A DNA stretch of 64,000 nucleotides from Burkholderia sp. USMB20 (GCF_000949135.2 NZ_JTAN02000019.1:682001-746000); one strand, 5' to 3'. Numbered from the stretch's first letter, positions 29,102 through 38,945 are shown. Translations and numbers: made by a program. The notes: a model not told the origin generated them from the sequence alone.

Positions 29102-29968
29102 ATGTCCAGCAACGCCCCTCCGATCGTCCTCACCTTCGGCCTGTCCGATCCCACCGGCGGCTCCGGCCTCCAAGCCGATCTGATGACCCTGGCGAGCATG
29201 GGCTGCCACGGCGTGTCCGTCCTGACGGGCTATACCGTGCGCGACTCGGCCGCCTGCGACGAAGTGACCGGTCTCGATCCCGATGTCGTCGCCGCCCAGG
29301 CGCGCATGCTGCTCGAGGACATGCCGGTCGCCGCGTTCAAGATCGGCGCGGCGACGCGCGCGGAAGTCGTGAGCGCGATCGCCGAAGTGGTCGCCGACTA
29401 CGACGGCGTGCCGCTCGTGCTCGCGCCGGACTTCACGCTCGACGACGAGCACGTGCTCGCCGCCGACGACCTGCGCGAATCGATCGCCGACCTGCTCGCG
29501 CCGCAGACGACGCTGCTGGTCGCCGACCACGCGACGCTGATCGCGCTCGCGCAGCCGGACGGCGATGCCGAGGCGCCGAATCTCGACGCGGCCGTGTCGC
29601 ACCTGCTGTCGCAGGGCTGCGAGTACATCCTGTCGTCGGAGACGGGCTCGCACCGGCTCGTCAACACGCTGTACGGCGAGGAAGGCCAGCTTCGCGAAGA
29701 CATGTGGGATCGCTCGCCGCACCGGTTGATGGGCATCACCGATACGCTCGGCGCGGCGATCGCGGCACTGCTCGCGAATGGCCAGGAGCCGCCCGAGGCT
29801 GTGCGCGAGGCGCAGGAATACCTGTACCAGGCCGTGCGCGACGCGTTCCGGCCCGGCATGGGCGCGTACCTGCCCGACCGGTTCTTCTGGGCCCGCAGCA
29901 ACGATGAGGAAGGCGGGCGCCCGGTGACGGAAAGCAGCAAAACCTCACCGCGGATCGCCCGGCATTGA
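29102..29968 (+). CDS. thiD: Phosphomethylpyrimidine kinase family protein (divergent ThiD)
   Basis: A ribokinase-fold protein of 288 residues starting at ATG 29102. It has the ThiD substrate loop LSDPTGGSGLQADLMTLASMG and GVSVLTGYTVRDS. Canonical ThiD enzymes phosphorylate hydroxymethylpyrimidine and its phosphate for thiamine synthesis. Two features differ here: the expected DPVMV segment is APDFTL, and the anion-hole GTGC segment is GITDTLG. An aspartate is kept, but the glycine pattern and cysteine are lost. It may be a specialised or weak paralogue. No other thiamine genes are adjacent; it is divergent from rubredoxin. Confidence 0.8.
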   Translation: MSSNAPPIVLTFGLSDPTGGSGLQADLMTLASMGCHGVSVLTGYTVRDSAACDEVTGLDPDVVAAQARMLLEDMPVAAFKIGAATRAEVVSAIAEVVADYDGVPLVLAPDFTLDDEHVLAADDLRESIADLLAPQTTLLVADHATLIALAQPDGDAEAPNLDAAVSHLLSQGCEYILSSETGSHRLVNTLYGEEGQLREDMWDRSPHRLMGITDTLGAAIAALLANGQEPPEAVREAQEYLYQAVRDAFRPGMGAYLPDRFFWARSNDEEGGRPVTESSKTSPRIARH

Positions 29969-30052
29969 ACCCGCACGGCGGCCCTGCGCCGCCGTTGCAC
30001 GCGGCTCACCCTCGCGCCGGGGCGGCATGTCCGCCCCTTTTTACGCGCACAT

Positions 30053-30085
30053 AAAAAAAGACCCGCATCGCTGCGGGTCTTTTTC
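30053..30085. terminator. Bidirectional terminator between thiD and groEL
   Basis: GACCCGCA (30060-30067) pairs with TGCGGGTC (30072-30079) around a TCGC loop, flanked by a run of A on the left and a run of T on the right. It can therefore terminate both the plus-strand thiD transcript and the minus-strand groESL transcript. Confidence 0.9.
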
Positions 30086-30138
30086 TTTGGCTGGAGCGCG
30101 CATCGCTGCGCGCCCCGGACACCATCGACCGAAGTCGA

Positions 30139-31782
<1,644 letters not shown>

Positions 31783-31825
31783 CTAACTCCTTGAATTCTT
31801 GGGAATATGTACCGTCGGTGGACGC

Positions 31826-32119
31826 TTACTGCGCGTTGACCACGGCCATGATGTCTTCTTCGCGCATGACCAGCAGTTCCTGGCCGTCGACCTTGACGGT
31901 CTGACCAGCGTACTTGCCGAACAGCACGCGATCGCCGACCTTCACGTCGAGCGCGATCGCCGCGCCCTTGTCGTCGCGCTTGCCCGGGCCGACCGCGAGG
32001 ATCTCGCCTTGATCCGGCTTCTCAGCAGCAGCTTCGGGGATCACGATGCCCGAGGCGGTCTTGGTTTCCTGATCCAGGCGCTTGACGATCACGCGATCGT
32101 GCAAAGGACGAAGGTTCAT
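31826..32119 (-). CDS. groES: 10-kDa co-chaperonin GroES
   Basis: A 97-residue protein that caps the GroEL ring. It contains [15 protein letters not shown], the mobile loop [14 protein letters not shown], and [17 protein letters not shown]. The start is ATG 32119, preceded by AGGAG at a five-base spacing; the GTG two codons earlier lies inside the ribosome-binding region and is not the likely start. It is the first gene of the groESL operon. Confidence 0.97.
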   Translation of the reverse strand: MNLRPLHDRVIVKRLDQETKTASGIVIPEAAAEKPDQGEILAVGPGKRDDKGAAIALDVKVGDRVLFGKYAGQTVKVDGQELLVMREEDIMAVVNAQ

Positions 32120-32192
32120 ATTCACTCCTCTCTTGACTGAGATTGAAGAACGCTTAGGGAATCTGCCCGGCGGGTCGCCCGGCAGAGAATTG

Positions 32193-32219
32193 TTAGCACT
32201 CTCGTGCAGCGAGTGCTAA
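32193..32219. promoter_or_regulatory. CIRCE operator (HrcA-binding site) of groESL
   Basis: A perfect inverted repeat, TTAGCACTC at 32193-32201 and GAGTGCTAA at 32211-32219, with a 9-base spacer, matches the CIRCE consensus exactly. It starts at the last base of the -10 box and extends downstream, so HrcA binding should block initiation until heat stress. Confidence 0.97.
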
Positions 32220-32247
32220 TTATATGGACGGGTTTTGACAAATTCAA
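32219..32247 (-). promoter_or_regulatory. Sigma70-type promoter of groESL
   Basis: On the minus strand TTGAAT (32247-32242) and TATAAT (32224-32219) are separated by exactly 17 bases, a near-consensus vegetative promoter directly in front of CIRCE. A sigma32-like -35 (CTTGAA) overlaps the same place, so heat-shock sigma factor control is also possible. Confidence 0.8.
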
Positions 32248-32491
32248 GAAGGGGAGCCGGAGGTTTTTTCGTGCGGGGCGGACCGGCGAGAAAACGGGGA
32301 TAAATCAAAAAAGATCATTCAAAACAAACACATACACGTCAACCTCGCACACCGGGCGCGGACGGGATACGGGATATCCCGACCATCGCCCCAATTTGAC
32401 ACGGGGCAGGCACCGAGTTCCCGCGGTCGTCCGGTATCGCATGAAAAGGGCCGCTCGGACGCCAACGAGGCCGGGACAGAACGCGAGATCG

Positions 32492-33001
32492 TCACATGTC
32501 CGGACAGCCGGCGACCGGCTGGAACGTCCGGCCGTCGGTCTCGACCGTCGCGCCCAGCCGGCGCGCGAGCCCTTTTGCGCCTTCGCGCATCACGACGTCG
32601 TGATTCCAGGCGAACAGCGGGCGCGCGACCGGCTCCAGCCAGTTCATCCAGCGCTCGCGCGTGCGGATGTGCCAGTCGTAGCGCACGACGGTGCGCGTGC
32701 CGTCGCCGGCGAACGACCAGCGGCCGTCGCCTTCGATCGCGCCGCTCGCGCGACCTTCGAGTACATGCAGCCGCTCGACGCGCAGCACGCGCATGTCGAA
32801 GGTCAGCCGGTACGGCAACGCGCCTTTCCACGTGTAGCGCTGCAGCGCGCCGACGCCGCGCGCATCGCCGGGTTCGATCTCGACGGTCCGCACGGCGCTC
32901 TTCCACCAGTCGGGCCAGCGATCGACCTGGTAGATCGCGTCCCAGACCGCCGCGAGCGGCGCGTCCACGCGCCACGTCGTCGAAAACCGGTATTCCGCCA
33001 T
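32492..33001 (-). CDS. SRPBCC (START-like) family protein
   Basis: A 169-residue helix-grip protein opening EYRFSTTWRVDAPLAAVWDAIYQVDRWPDWW, the classic polyketide cyclase/dehydrase and lipid-binding start, with YTWKGALPYRLTF and a long C-terminal helix (NHDVVMREGAKGLARRL). The family binds hydrophobic ligands; no catalytic residues can be assigned. It lies 33 bases after the LolA-like gene and is the last gene of the ECF sigma operon, so its role is probably in the same envelope or stress response. Confidence 0.8.
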   Translation of the reverse strand: MAEYRFSTTWRVDAPLAAVWDAIYQVDRWPDWWKSAVRTVEIEPGDARGVGALQRYTWKGALPYRLTFDMRVLRVERLHVLEGRASGAIEGDGRWSFAGDGTRTVVRYDWHIRTRERWMNWLEPVARPLFAWNHDVVMREGAKGLARRLGATVETDGRTFQPVAGCPDM

Positions 33002-33034
33002 GCTGCCTCCGGCAGGAGTCGTCGGGATCAGGGA

Positions 33035-33667
33035 TCAGGGTGCGAAAAAGCGGGCGGGAAACGCGACGTCGATCTCGACGTCGTCGAGCGTGACCGTCTC
33101 GAGCGGCGCGCCGTCGTCGTCCGCGAAGCTGACCACCTTCAGCGGAAAGCCGTCCTCGGTGTCCAGCCACAGACGATAGCGATGCACGCCGTCGACCACG
33201 TGCGCGGGTGCGCCCGTCACCGACACGCGCAGCGTGGTGCGGCCGCCGACGGTTTCCTGGCCCTCCGTCACCGTCGCACCGCCCTGCTGCAGCGCATGCA
33301 CGTTGCGCAGCAGCACGCCGACGTCCGACCGGTCGACGCGATGGCCGCTGCGATTGCGCAGGAGCGGATTGGACGGCGACAGCGTCAACGCGGGCAGCGC
33401 ATGCTCGCCGAACGGGCGCAGCCGGACCTTGCCGTCGCCGGGATCGTACGCGAGCACCGCGCCGTGATGCGGCGACACGAAGTCCATCCGGACGAAACCG
33501 GGTTTCAGGTACGCATAGTGGAATTCGGCGTGCTCGCCGCTTCGCGCCGACGAGCGGATCGTCGCGCGATACGAGTGGACCTGGTCGAAATGCGTCTGCG
33601 CGACGGTCACGGGGTCGGCTGTCATGCTCGCTCCTATCAGGCTCGCGGCCAGCAACGCGGCGATCAT
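33035..33667 (-). CDS. Periplasmic LolA-like / outer-membrane lipoprotein-sorting type protein
   Basis: A 210-residue protein with a hydrophobic N-terminal signal (MIAALLAASLIGAS), then SYRATIRSSARSGEHAEFHYAYLKPGFVRMDF, the open beta-barrel pattern of LolA/DUF1571 proteins, and YRLWLDTEDGFPLKVVSF. ATG 33667 overlaps the stop of the cupredoxin gene (ATGA), fixing the start. It should bind a lipid or lipoprotein in the periplasm. It is part of the ECF sigma operon between cupredoxin and SRPBCC genes. Confidence 0.75.
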   Translation of the reverse strand: MIAALLAASLIGASMTADPVTVAQTHFDQVHSYRATIRSSARSGEHAEFHYAYLKPGFVRMDFVSPHHGAVLAYDPGDGKVRLRPFGEHALPALTLSPSNPLLRNRSGHRVDRSDVGVLLRNVHALQQGGATVTEGQETVGGRTTLRVSVTGAPAHVVDGVHRYRLWLDTEDGFPLKVVSFADDDGAPLETVTLDDVEIDVAFPARFFAP

Positions 33668-34080
33668 GGCGCCGCCTCGACGTCGAGCACGCCTTCCATT
33701 CCGCGCTCGCGATGACTGCGCAAGAACAGCAGCCGATGCGTGCAATAGTAGGCGAAGCGGCCGGGCGCCGTCGGCGTGAAGCGCAACGTGCGCGGCGTTG
33801 TGCCAAGTTCGGTGCGCACCGCGATGCCGGCCTGCGGCGCGTCGATCGCGAAACTGTGCGGCACGACGCCCGGTTCGGCCGATACGGTCAGCTCCACCGG
33901 CACGTGCGCGCGGACGATCACGTGGTTCGGGCGAAAGAAATAGCTGCCGCCGACGATCGCCACCCGCTGCACGCCGTCGGCGTCGACCGGCACGCGCACC
34001 GGGGCCTCGCCATCCGCCCGCGCGAGCCCGGCGCATGCCGCGAGCGCCACCGTCACCATCGCCACCTTCGCGTTCATCAT
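33664..34080 (-). CDS. Periplasmic cupredoxin-like protein
   Basis: A 138-residue secreted protein: signal peptide MMNAKVAMVTVALAACAGLARADG, then a cupredoxin beta sandwich. Candidate type 1 copper ligands are a histidine in PHSFAID, the cysteine in YYCTHR, a histidine in RSHRERG and the methionine in GMEGVLDV, the usual H-C-H-M order. It may carry electrons or bind copper in the periplasm. ATG 34080 or 34077 begins the signal peptide; the longer frame upstream overlaps the anti-sigma gene. Its place in an ECF operon suggests copper or redox stress as the signal (inference). Confidence 0.78.
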   Translation of the reverse strand: MMNAKVAMVTVALAACAGLARADGEAPVRVPVDADGVQRVAIVGGSYFFRPNHVIVRAHVPVELTVSAEPGVVPHSFAIDAPQAGIAVRTELGTTPRTLRFTPTAPGRFAYYCTHRLLFLRSHRERGMEGVLDVEAAP

Positions 34081-34105
34081 TGGCTCCCTGCCGATGCCGC
34101 GTGCA

Positions 34106-34894
34106 TCATCCCTTCCACGCGTCGGTCGGCCCGCCGAGCGCGCCGCATGCCTCGATCGCGAGTTCGCGCAGGCGTCGTTCGTCGGCGCGCCCGGAGAGCG
34201 CAAAACCCATGCCGCGATCCGACCAGAAATACGTATGGCGGCCGTCGGCCGACATCGCCTGGGGCGCGAAACGCCGCGCGTCGTAGGCCGTCATGTAGAG
34301 CGTCACGCGCTTGCCGTCCGCGCGCTGGTACATGAGTTGCGCCGCCGGCCCCGCGTCGCCCGGCAGCAGCCGGCCGCCCAGCAATGCATAGCCGTATTCG
34401 TCGAGCGACGGCGCGCGCACGGGCCGCCCGAGATGCGCGGACAGCCACGCGGCAAGGCGCGCCGGATCGCGTGCGTCGACCTCGACCGGATGCTCCCGCT
34501 CGGCCGCGTACACGGCGTAAGCGACGTCCGCGCGTGCGGCGAATGCCGGCTCGGCGCCGAACGTCGTCCAGCCCGCGTGCAGCGCGATGCCGATCACCAG
34601 CCCGGCCGCCAGCCCCGCGAACGCATAGGCAAGGCCACGCCAGCGCGGCGCGCGCCGCTGCACGAACAGCGCGGGTGCAGCAGCCGGCAGCGGGAACAGC
34701 GCGTGCAACGCATCGCGCTGCGCGCCGTAATGCGCGAACCGGTCGGCCTCCCGCGGATCGGACCGCAGCCGCTCGAGCACCTCGCGGCGCTCCTGCCCGG
34801 ACAGCTCGCCGTCGAGCAGCGCCGACAGCAGCTGGGCCGACACGGCATCGTCCCGATCGTTCGAAGGTTTGCGCGGATCGTCGTCGTCCATCAT
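34106..34894 (-). CDS. Anti-sigma factor, single-pass membrane protein
   Basis: A 262-residue protein. The cytoplasmic N-terminus (SAQLLSALLDGELSGQERREVLERLRSDP) is the usual anti-sigma helix bundle, without the zinc HxxxCxxC motif. One transmembrane helix follows at ~87-109 (RGLAYAFAGLAAGLVIGIAL), then a periplasmic domain of about 150 residues. It should hold the ECF sigma factor encoded immediately upstream and release it on an envelope signal. Its ATG overlaps the sigma stop codon (ATGA), giving stoichiometric translation. Confidence 0.88.
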   Translation of the reverse strand: MMDDDDPRKPSNDRDDAVSAQLLSALLDGELSGQERREVLERLRSDPREADRFAHYGAQRDALHALFPLPAAAPALFVQRRAPRWRGLAYAFAGLAAGLVIGIALHAGWTTFGAEPAFAARADVAYAVYAAEREHPVEVDARDPARLAAWLSAHLGRPVRAPSLDEYGYALLGGRLLPGDAGPAAQLMYQRADGKRVTLYMTAYDARRFAPQAMSADGRHTYFWSDRGMGFALSGRADERRLRELAIEACGALGGPTDAWKG

Positions 34895-35406
34895 GTCTTC
34901 CCGATCACCCGTAACGCGGCCGCGCCGTGCGCCGGCGGCTCGCCGGACAACAGCGCACGCATCTGTTCACGCGCCCGTGACAGCCGCGACATCACCGTCC
35001 CCACCGGCACGCCGAGCACCTGTGCGGCGTCGCGGTAACTCAGCTCCTCGAGCGCGACCAGCAGCAGCACCTCGCGCTGCTCGACCGGCAACCGGTACAG
35101 CGCACGCTGCACGTCGCGCAGCAGCAGGCCGCCGATCTCGTCGTTCGGCGCGGCCATCGTCTGCCACGGCGCGGTCGCATCGTCGACCGCGATCTCGCGC
35201 CGCGCGCGCAACTGGTCGATGAAGCGGTGGCGCAACAGCGTCAGCAGCCACGCGCGCAGGTTGCCGCCGTCACGCGGCGGCCGGTTCAGCGCGCGCTCCA
35301 GCGTGTCCTGCACGAGATCGTCCGCCCAGGCCCGATCGCCCGTCAGCGCGCGCGCATACCGGGTGAGATGCGGCAGCCACACCAGCAGGTCCGATTCGTA
35401 GCTCAT
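34891..35406 (-). CDS. ECF-family RNA polymerase sigma factor
   Basis: A 171-residue sigma70-like factor. Region 2 is RYARALTGDRAWADDLVQDTLERAL with RAWLLTLLRHRFIDQLR; region 4 is RLPVEQREVLLLVALEELSYRDAAQVLGVPVGTVMSRLSRARE. It should direct transcription of its own operon and other targets when released by the membrane anti-sigma factor encoded next. It starts 46 bases after the secreted COG4315-type gene, so that gene is probably the first of the operon. Confidence 0.95.
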   Translation of the reverse strand: MSYESDLLVWLPHLTRYARALTGDRAWADDLVQDTLERALNRPPRDGGNLRAWLLTLLRHRFIDQLRARREIAVDDATAPWQTMAAPNDEIGGLLLRDVQRALYRLPVEQREVLLLVALEELSYRDAAQVLGVPVGTVMSRLSRAREQMRALLSGEPPAHGAAALRVIGKT

Positions 35407-35452
35407 CCGGATGCCTTGCGCGTCGCCGCGCCGTCAGCCCGTCAGTCCGTTC

Positions 35453-35812
35453 TCAGGGGCGCGCAACGTGCCACATGCCGCCGACGCCGTCGCCGCCCGC
35501 GTCACCGGCCTTGTGGTCCATCTTCCAGCGGTACAGCGGACGGCCGCGGTACGCCCATTGCTTCTTGCCGTCGTCGCGCGTGACGAGGCTCAGTGCGCCC
35601 GACGCCTTGTCGTATCCGTCGGCGAGCGCCGGCGGCCAGTTGGCCGCGCAGGTGCCGGTGCACGTGCTCTTGCCCGGCGCGTCGTGATCGAACACGTACA
35701 GCGTCATGTGATCTTCGTCGACCAGTTTCCCGTCGCCGGCCTGCGGCGGCTCGGCGGCCGCGGGCCGCGCGATCGCGGCCGTCAGCGCGATGGCGAACAG
35801 CATCGTCTTCAT
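35453..35812 (-). CDS. Secreted COG4315-type repeat protein
   Basis: A 119-residue protein with signal peptide MKTMLFAIALTAAIARPAAAEP followed by two YxxD-type repeats: MTLYVFDHDAPGKSTCTGTCAANWPP and the later YRGRPLYRWKMDHKAGD. Proteins of this type are periplasmic or lipid-anchored and of unknown biochemistry; some are linked to redox or heme binding. The CTGTC pair may form a disulfide. It is preceded by a candidate ECF promoter and followed by the sigma gene, so it is likely a main output of the regulon. Confidence 0.82.
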   Translation of the reverse strand: MKTMLFAIALTAAIARPAAAEPPQAGDGKLVDEDHMTLYVFDHDAPGKSTCTGTCAANWPPALADGYDKASGALSLVTRDDGKKQWAYRGRPLYRWKMDHKAGDAGGDGVGGMWHVARP

Positions 35813-35916
35813 TCCCGTTCTCCTTGGCATGGCATCGCGGCATGGCGGCGCCGGACGGGACGTCGACTACGTCATGACCATTATCCCGCTGTCCGGCTGC
35901 GCCGCGACTCGGTAAG

Positions 35917-35944
35917 TAAACGGACGAATCCGGCCGGTTATTCC
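35917..35944 (-). promoter_or_regulatory. Candidate ECF-type promoter
   Basis: The minus strand reads GGAATAA (35944-35938), then after 15 bases CGTTTA (35922-35917), resembling ECF promoters (GGAAY... / CGTT...). It is about 105 bases before the COG4315-type gene that leads the ECF operon, so autoregulation is plausible. The match is by eye only. Confidence 0.35.
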
Positions 35945-36000
35945 ATTCCGCCCCGCAATTCAGTGCCATTCCTCCCATGAGACAGACCGGGAACCCCAAA

Positions 36001-36035
36001 GAAAACGCGGCATGACATTGCTGTCATGCCGCGTT
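36001..36035 (-). terminator. Intrinsic terminator after the repeat protein gene
   Basis: AACGCGGCATGACA (36004-36017) and TGTCATGCCGCGTT (36022-36035) form a perfect 14-bp stem with loop TTGC. On the minus strand it is followed by TTTTCTTT, so it ends the 36090-38468 transcript. Confidence 0.88.
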
Positions 36036-36089
36036 GTGCGACCCGTTGCGCGCGGCAGGCGATGAACCGTCGCCGCGCGCGCCGGCCGG

Positions 36090-38468
36090 TTACCTCGGCA
36101 ATGCGCCCGTCACCGCCTGCAGCAGCGTCGACACCGGTGCGAGCGGGTTGTTCGCCGAGTTGTTGCCCGAGTGCGGCGTGACCGACAGGCTCGGCGTGGA
36201 ACCCAGCGCCGTGCCCAGCGTCGTGCCGGCCGCATTGACGACCGTCACCGTCGCGTTGCCGCCCGTCGACAGCAGCGAACCGGCTGCCCCCGCCGTGCTG
36301 CCCGCCGCGCTCGCGCCCGAGCCGAGCAGGCTGCCGCCCGCTGCAGCCGTCGAACCGGCCGCGCCCGACAACGCGCCGGCCGCCTGCCCGAGGGCCGCCG
36401 GACCGTTCGCCAGGGCCCCCGTCACCGAACCGAGCGCACCGGTCAGCGCGGCGGCCGGGTTGCTGCCGCCGGTCAGGCCGCTGACGAGGTTCGTGATCGG
36501 CGCGATCGGGCTGCTGCCGCCTGCGCCCGACAGCGTGCCGACGACCTGGTTCACGACGCCCTGCACCGGCGCCAGCGGGTTCGTGCCGCCGAGGCTGCCG
36601 AGTGCGCCCGTCACCGAACTGACCGCGTTGCTCAGTGCGCCGGCCGGGTTGCTGCCGCCGAGCGTACCGACGACCTGGTTCACGACGCCCTGTACCGGCG
36701 CCAGCGGGTTCGTGCCGCCGAGGTTGCCGAGTGCGCCCGTGACCGAGCTGACCGCGTTGCTCAGTGCGCCGGCCGGGTTGCTGCCGCCGAGCGTACCGAC
36801 CACCTGGTTCACGACGCCCTGTACCGGCGCCAGCGGGTTCGTGCCGCCGAGGTTGCCGAGTGCGCCCGTGACCGAGTTGACCGCGTTGCCCAGTGCGCCG
36901 GCCGGGTTGCCGCCCGTCGGCAGCGCGTTTTGCAGGCCGCTGACGAGGTTCGTGATCGGCGCGATCGGGCTGCCGCCGCCGGTGCCCGATAGCGTGCCGA
37001 CGACCTGGTTCACGACGCCTTGTACCGGAGCCAGCGGGTTCGTGCCGCCAAGGCTGCCGAGCGCGCCCGTCACCGAGTTCACAGCGTCCGTCAGTGCGCT
37101 GGCCGGGTTGCCGTTGCCGAGCGTGCCGGCGAGTTGCGTGACGGCGCCTTGCACCGGTGCCAGCGGGCTCGACGCGCCACCGATGTTGCCGAGCGTACCC
37201 GTGATCGTATTGACCGCGTTGCTCAGCGCACCAGCCGGATTGCCGCTGCCCAGCGTGCCCGTGACCTGGTCGACGACGTTCTGGATCGGCGCCAGCGGGT
37301 TCGTGCCGCCAACGTTGCCGAGTGCACCCGTCACCGTGCCGAGGGCGCCGGTCAGTGCGCCGGCCGGGTTGCCGCCTCCGACGTTGCCGAGCGCACCCGT
37401 CACCGTGCCGAGAGTGCCGGTCAGTGCGCCGGCCGGGTTGCCGCCGCCGACGTTGCCGAGTGCACCCGTCACCGTGCCGAGAGCGCCGGTCAGTGCGCCG
37501 GCCGGGTTGCCGCCGCCAAGCGCACCCGTTACTTGATTCACCACGCCCTGAACCGGCGCCAGCGGATTCGCGCCGCCGCCGACGTTGCCCAGTGCGCCCG
37601 TCACCGTACCGATTCCGTTACTCAGCGTACCCGTCGCCGTATTGAGCGCGCCGGTCAGTGCAGCAGCGGGGTTGCCGCCACCGAGCGCTCCCGTCACTTG
37701 ATTGACGACACCTTGAACCGGCGCCACCGGGTTCGACCCGCCACCGACGTTACCCAACGCACCCGTGACCGTACCGAGGGCGCCGGTCAGCGCGCCGGCC
37801 GGGTTGCCGCCACCGAGCGCCCCCGTCACTTGATTGATGACACCTTGAACCGGTGCCAGCGGGTTCGCCCCGCCACCGACGTTACCCAACGCACCCGTGA
37901 CCGTACCGAGGGCGCCGGTCAGCGCGCCGGCCGGATTGCCACCACCGAGCGCCCCCGTCACTTGATTGACGACACCTTGAACCGGCGCCAGCGGATTCGC
38001 ACCGCCGCCGACGTTACCCAGCCCGCCCGTCACCGTGCCGACCGCATTGCTCAACGTCCCCGTCGCCGTATTCAGCGCGCCGCTCAACGCACCGGCCGGG
38101 TTGCCGCCACCGAGCGCTCCCGTCACCTGGTTCACCACGCCTTGTACCGGCGCGAGGGGCGTCACCGCGCCGCCACCGCCGCCGAGCGCGCCCTGCAGCG
38201 CGTTCACCGCGCCCGACAACGCCTGCGCCGGGTTGCCCAGCGACGTCTGAATCGCGCCGGCCCCACCCGTCGCAACGGTGACCGAACCCAGCGGCGACGT
38301 GCCGGTCGCGGCCAACCCGATCGATACGCTGTTGGTCGGCGGATTCACGACGACTTGCGGAATCGGCAGCGCATCGAGCGGCCCGGCGACAGCCGAACCG
38401 GAAACCAGTACCCCGAACACCGTCGTGACCGACAGCGCCACACCCGTCAATTTAAAGTTTTGTCTCAT
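36090..38468 (-). CDS. Secreted tandem-repeat protein (Gly/Ala/Asn/Val-rich)
   Basis: A 792-residue protein with a signal peptide (residues 1-28, ending SGSAVAG). The middle, ~100-640, is a tandem array based on NPLAPVQGVVNQVTGALGGG plus NPAGALTGALGTVTGALGNV, normally 43 residues per unit. I count eleven copies of the PLAPVQ-type segment plus one degenerate copy at the C-terminus, with shorter or longer units in between. The C-terminal ~150 residues are Gly/Ser/Ala-rich. There is no LPXTG, autotransporter barrel or transmembrane anchor. It is probably an extracellular or outer-surface fibrous protein; the function is unknown. The start at 38468 has a GGGGTAAGG ribosome binding site. Repeat number may vary between strains. 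Confidence 0.85.
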   Translation of the reverse strand: MRQNFKLTGVALSVTTVFGVLVSGSAVAGPLDALPIPQVVVNPPTNSVSIGLAATGTSPLGSVTVATGGAGAIQTSLGNPAQALSGAVNALQGALGGGGGAVTPLAPVQGVVNQVTGALGGGNPAGALSGALNTATGTLSNAVGTVTGGLGNVGGGANPLAPVQGVVNQVTGALGGGNPAGALTGALGTVTGALGNVGGGANPLAPVQGVINQVTGALGGGNPAGALTGALGTVTGALGNVGGGSNPVAPVQGVVNQVTGALGGGNPAAALTGALNTATGTLSNGIGTVTGALGNVGGGANPLAPVQGVVNQVTGALGGGNPAGALTGALGTVTGALGNVGGGNPAGALTGTLGTVTGALGNVGGGNPAGALTGALGTVTGALGNVGGTNPLAPIQNVVDQVTGTLGSGNPAGALSNAVNTITGTLGNIGGASSPLAPVQGAVTQLAGTLGNGNPASALTDAVNSVTGALGSLGGTNPLAPVQGVVNQVVGTLSGTGGGSPIAPITNLVSGLQNALPTGGNPAGALGNAVNSVTGALGNLGGTNPLAPVQGVVNQVVGTLGGSNPAGALSNAVSSVTGALGNLGGTNPLAPVQGVVNQVVGTLGGSNPAGALSNAVSSVTGALGSLGGTNPLAPVQGVVNQVVGTLSGAGGSSPIAPITNLVSGLTGGSNPAAALTGALGSVTGALANGPAALGQAAGALSGAAGSTAAAGGSLLGSGASAAGSTAGAAGSLLSTGGNATVTVVNAAGTTLGTALGSTPSLSVTPHSGNNSANNPLAPVSTLLQAVTGALPR
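36535..38165. repeat. DNA tandem repeats inside the repeat protein gene
   Basis: Units of about 129 bases (some shortened to 69 bases) encode the 43-residue protein repeats. Adjacent units around 37320-37510 and 36590-36880 are nearly identical at the DNA level, so copy-number change by slippage or recombination is likely. Confidence 0.8.
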
Positions 38469-38895
38469 CCTTACCCCATCTCGTTGGCACTACGTTGATA
38501 AAGCATGGGGATGGATTGCACGAAGTGTGCCATCCAGATAAAACGGATTGATTCGTTGGCCTATTGCAAGCCAATAACGGTTTTATATGGATTTCCGGGT
38601 AAATAAACGGGTCGCGCAGCCGCAATCATCTGACGATAAATGTGTCGGGCGCTCGGATGTAACGTAACGTTTGCGAGGCCGGAAGTAACGTGTTCCGGTA
38701 CATCCCGGGTCACATCGGAACGTCCGTTGCGAAACGTCGCCGGATGGCCGGACGGACAGCCTGCTTCGCATTTCATCTTCATGAAAATGCATTAATAAAT
38801 CGCGTGTTTTCTGTTTTTCTTATTCGCGATTTCTTTCCGGTCAATTGCGCAGATCATTTCCGGCTGCAAGACTTCACACAATACGGACAGCCGAA
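38469..38895. other. A/T-rich upstream region of the repeat protein gene
   Basis: About 430 bases with no credible gene. Composition drops sharply in G+C (for example around 38780-38850). It must carry the promoter of the minus-strand repeat protein gene, but no clear -10/-35 pair stood out. Confidence 0.5.
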
Positions 38896-38931
38896 TGAAA
38901 AACTGTGACGGCCGCACACGCGGCGGCCGTC
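38896..38931 (-). terminator. Intrinsic terminator after the DadA-like gene
   Basis: GACGGCCGC (38907-38915) pairs with GCGGCCGTC (38923-38931). On the minus strand the stem is followed by ACAGTTTTTC, fitting termination of the oxidase transcript that ends at 38946. Confidence 0.8.
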
Positions 38932-38945
38932 GTATCGCAACGGGT

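Noticed and set aside
36090-38468. Possible CRISPR array because of regular repeats
   Set aside because: The repeats are in-frame coding units of about 129 bases with no unique spacers of constant length and no cas genes nearby.
37020-38498. A 492-codon plus-strand frame with repeats
   Set aside because: It is antisense to the secreted repeat protein; the repeats are simply the mirror of the real gene, which has a signal peptide, ribosome binding site and terminator.
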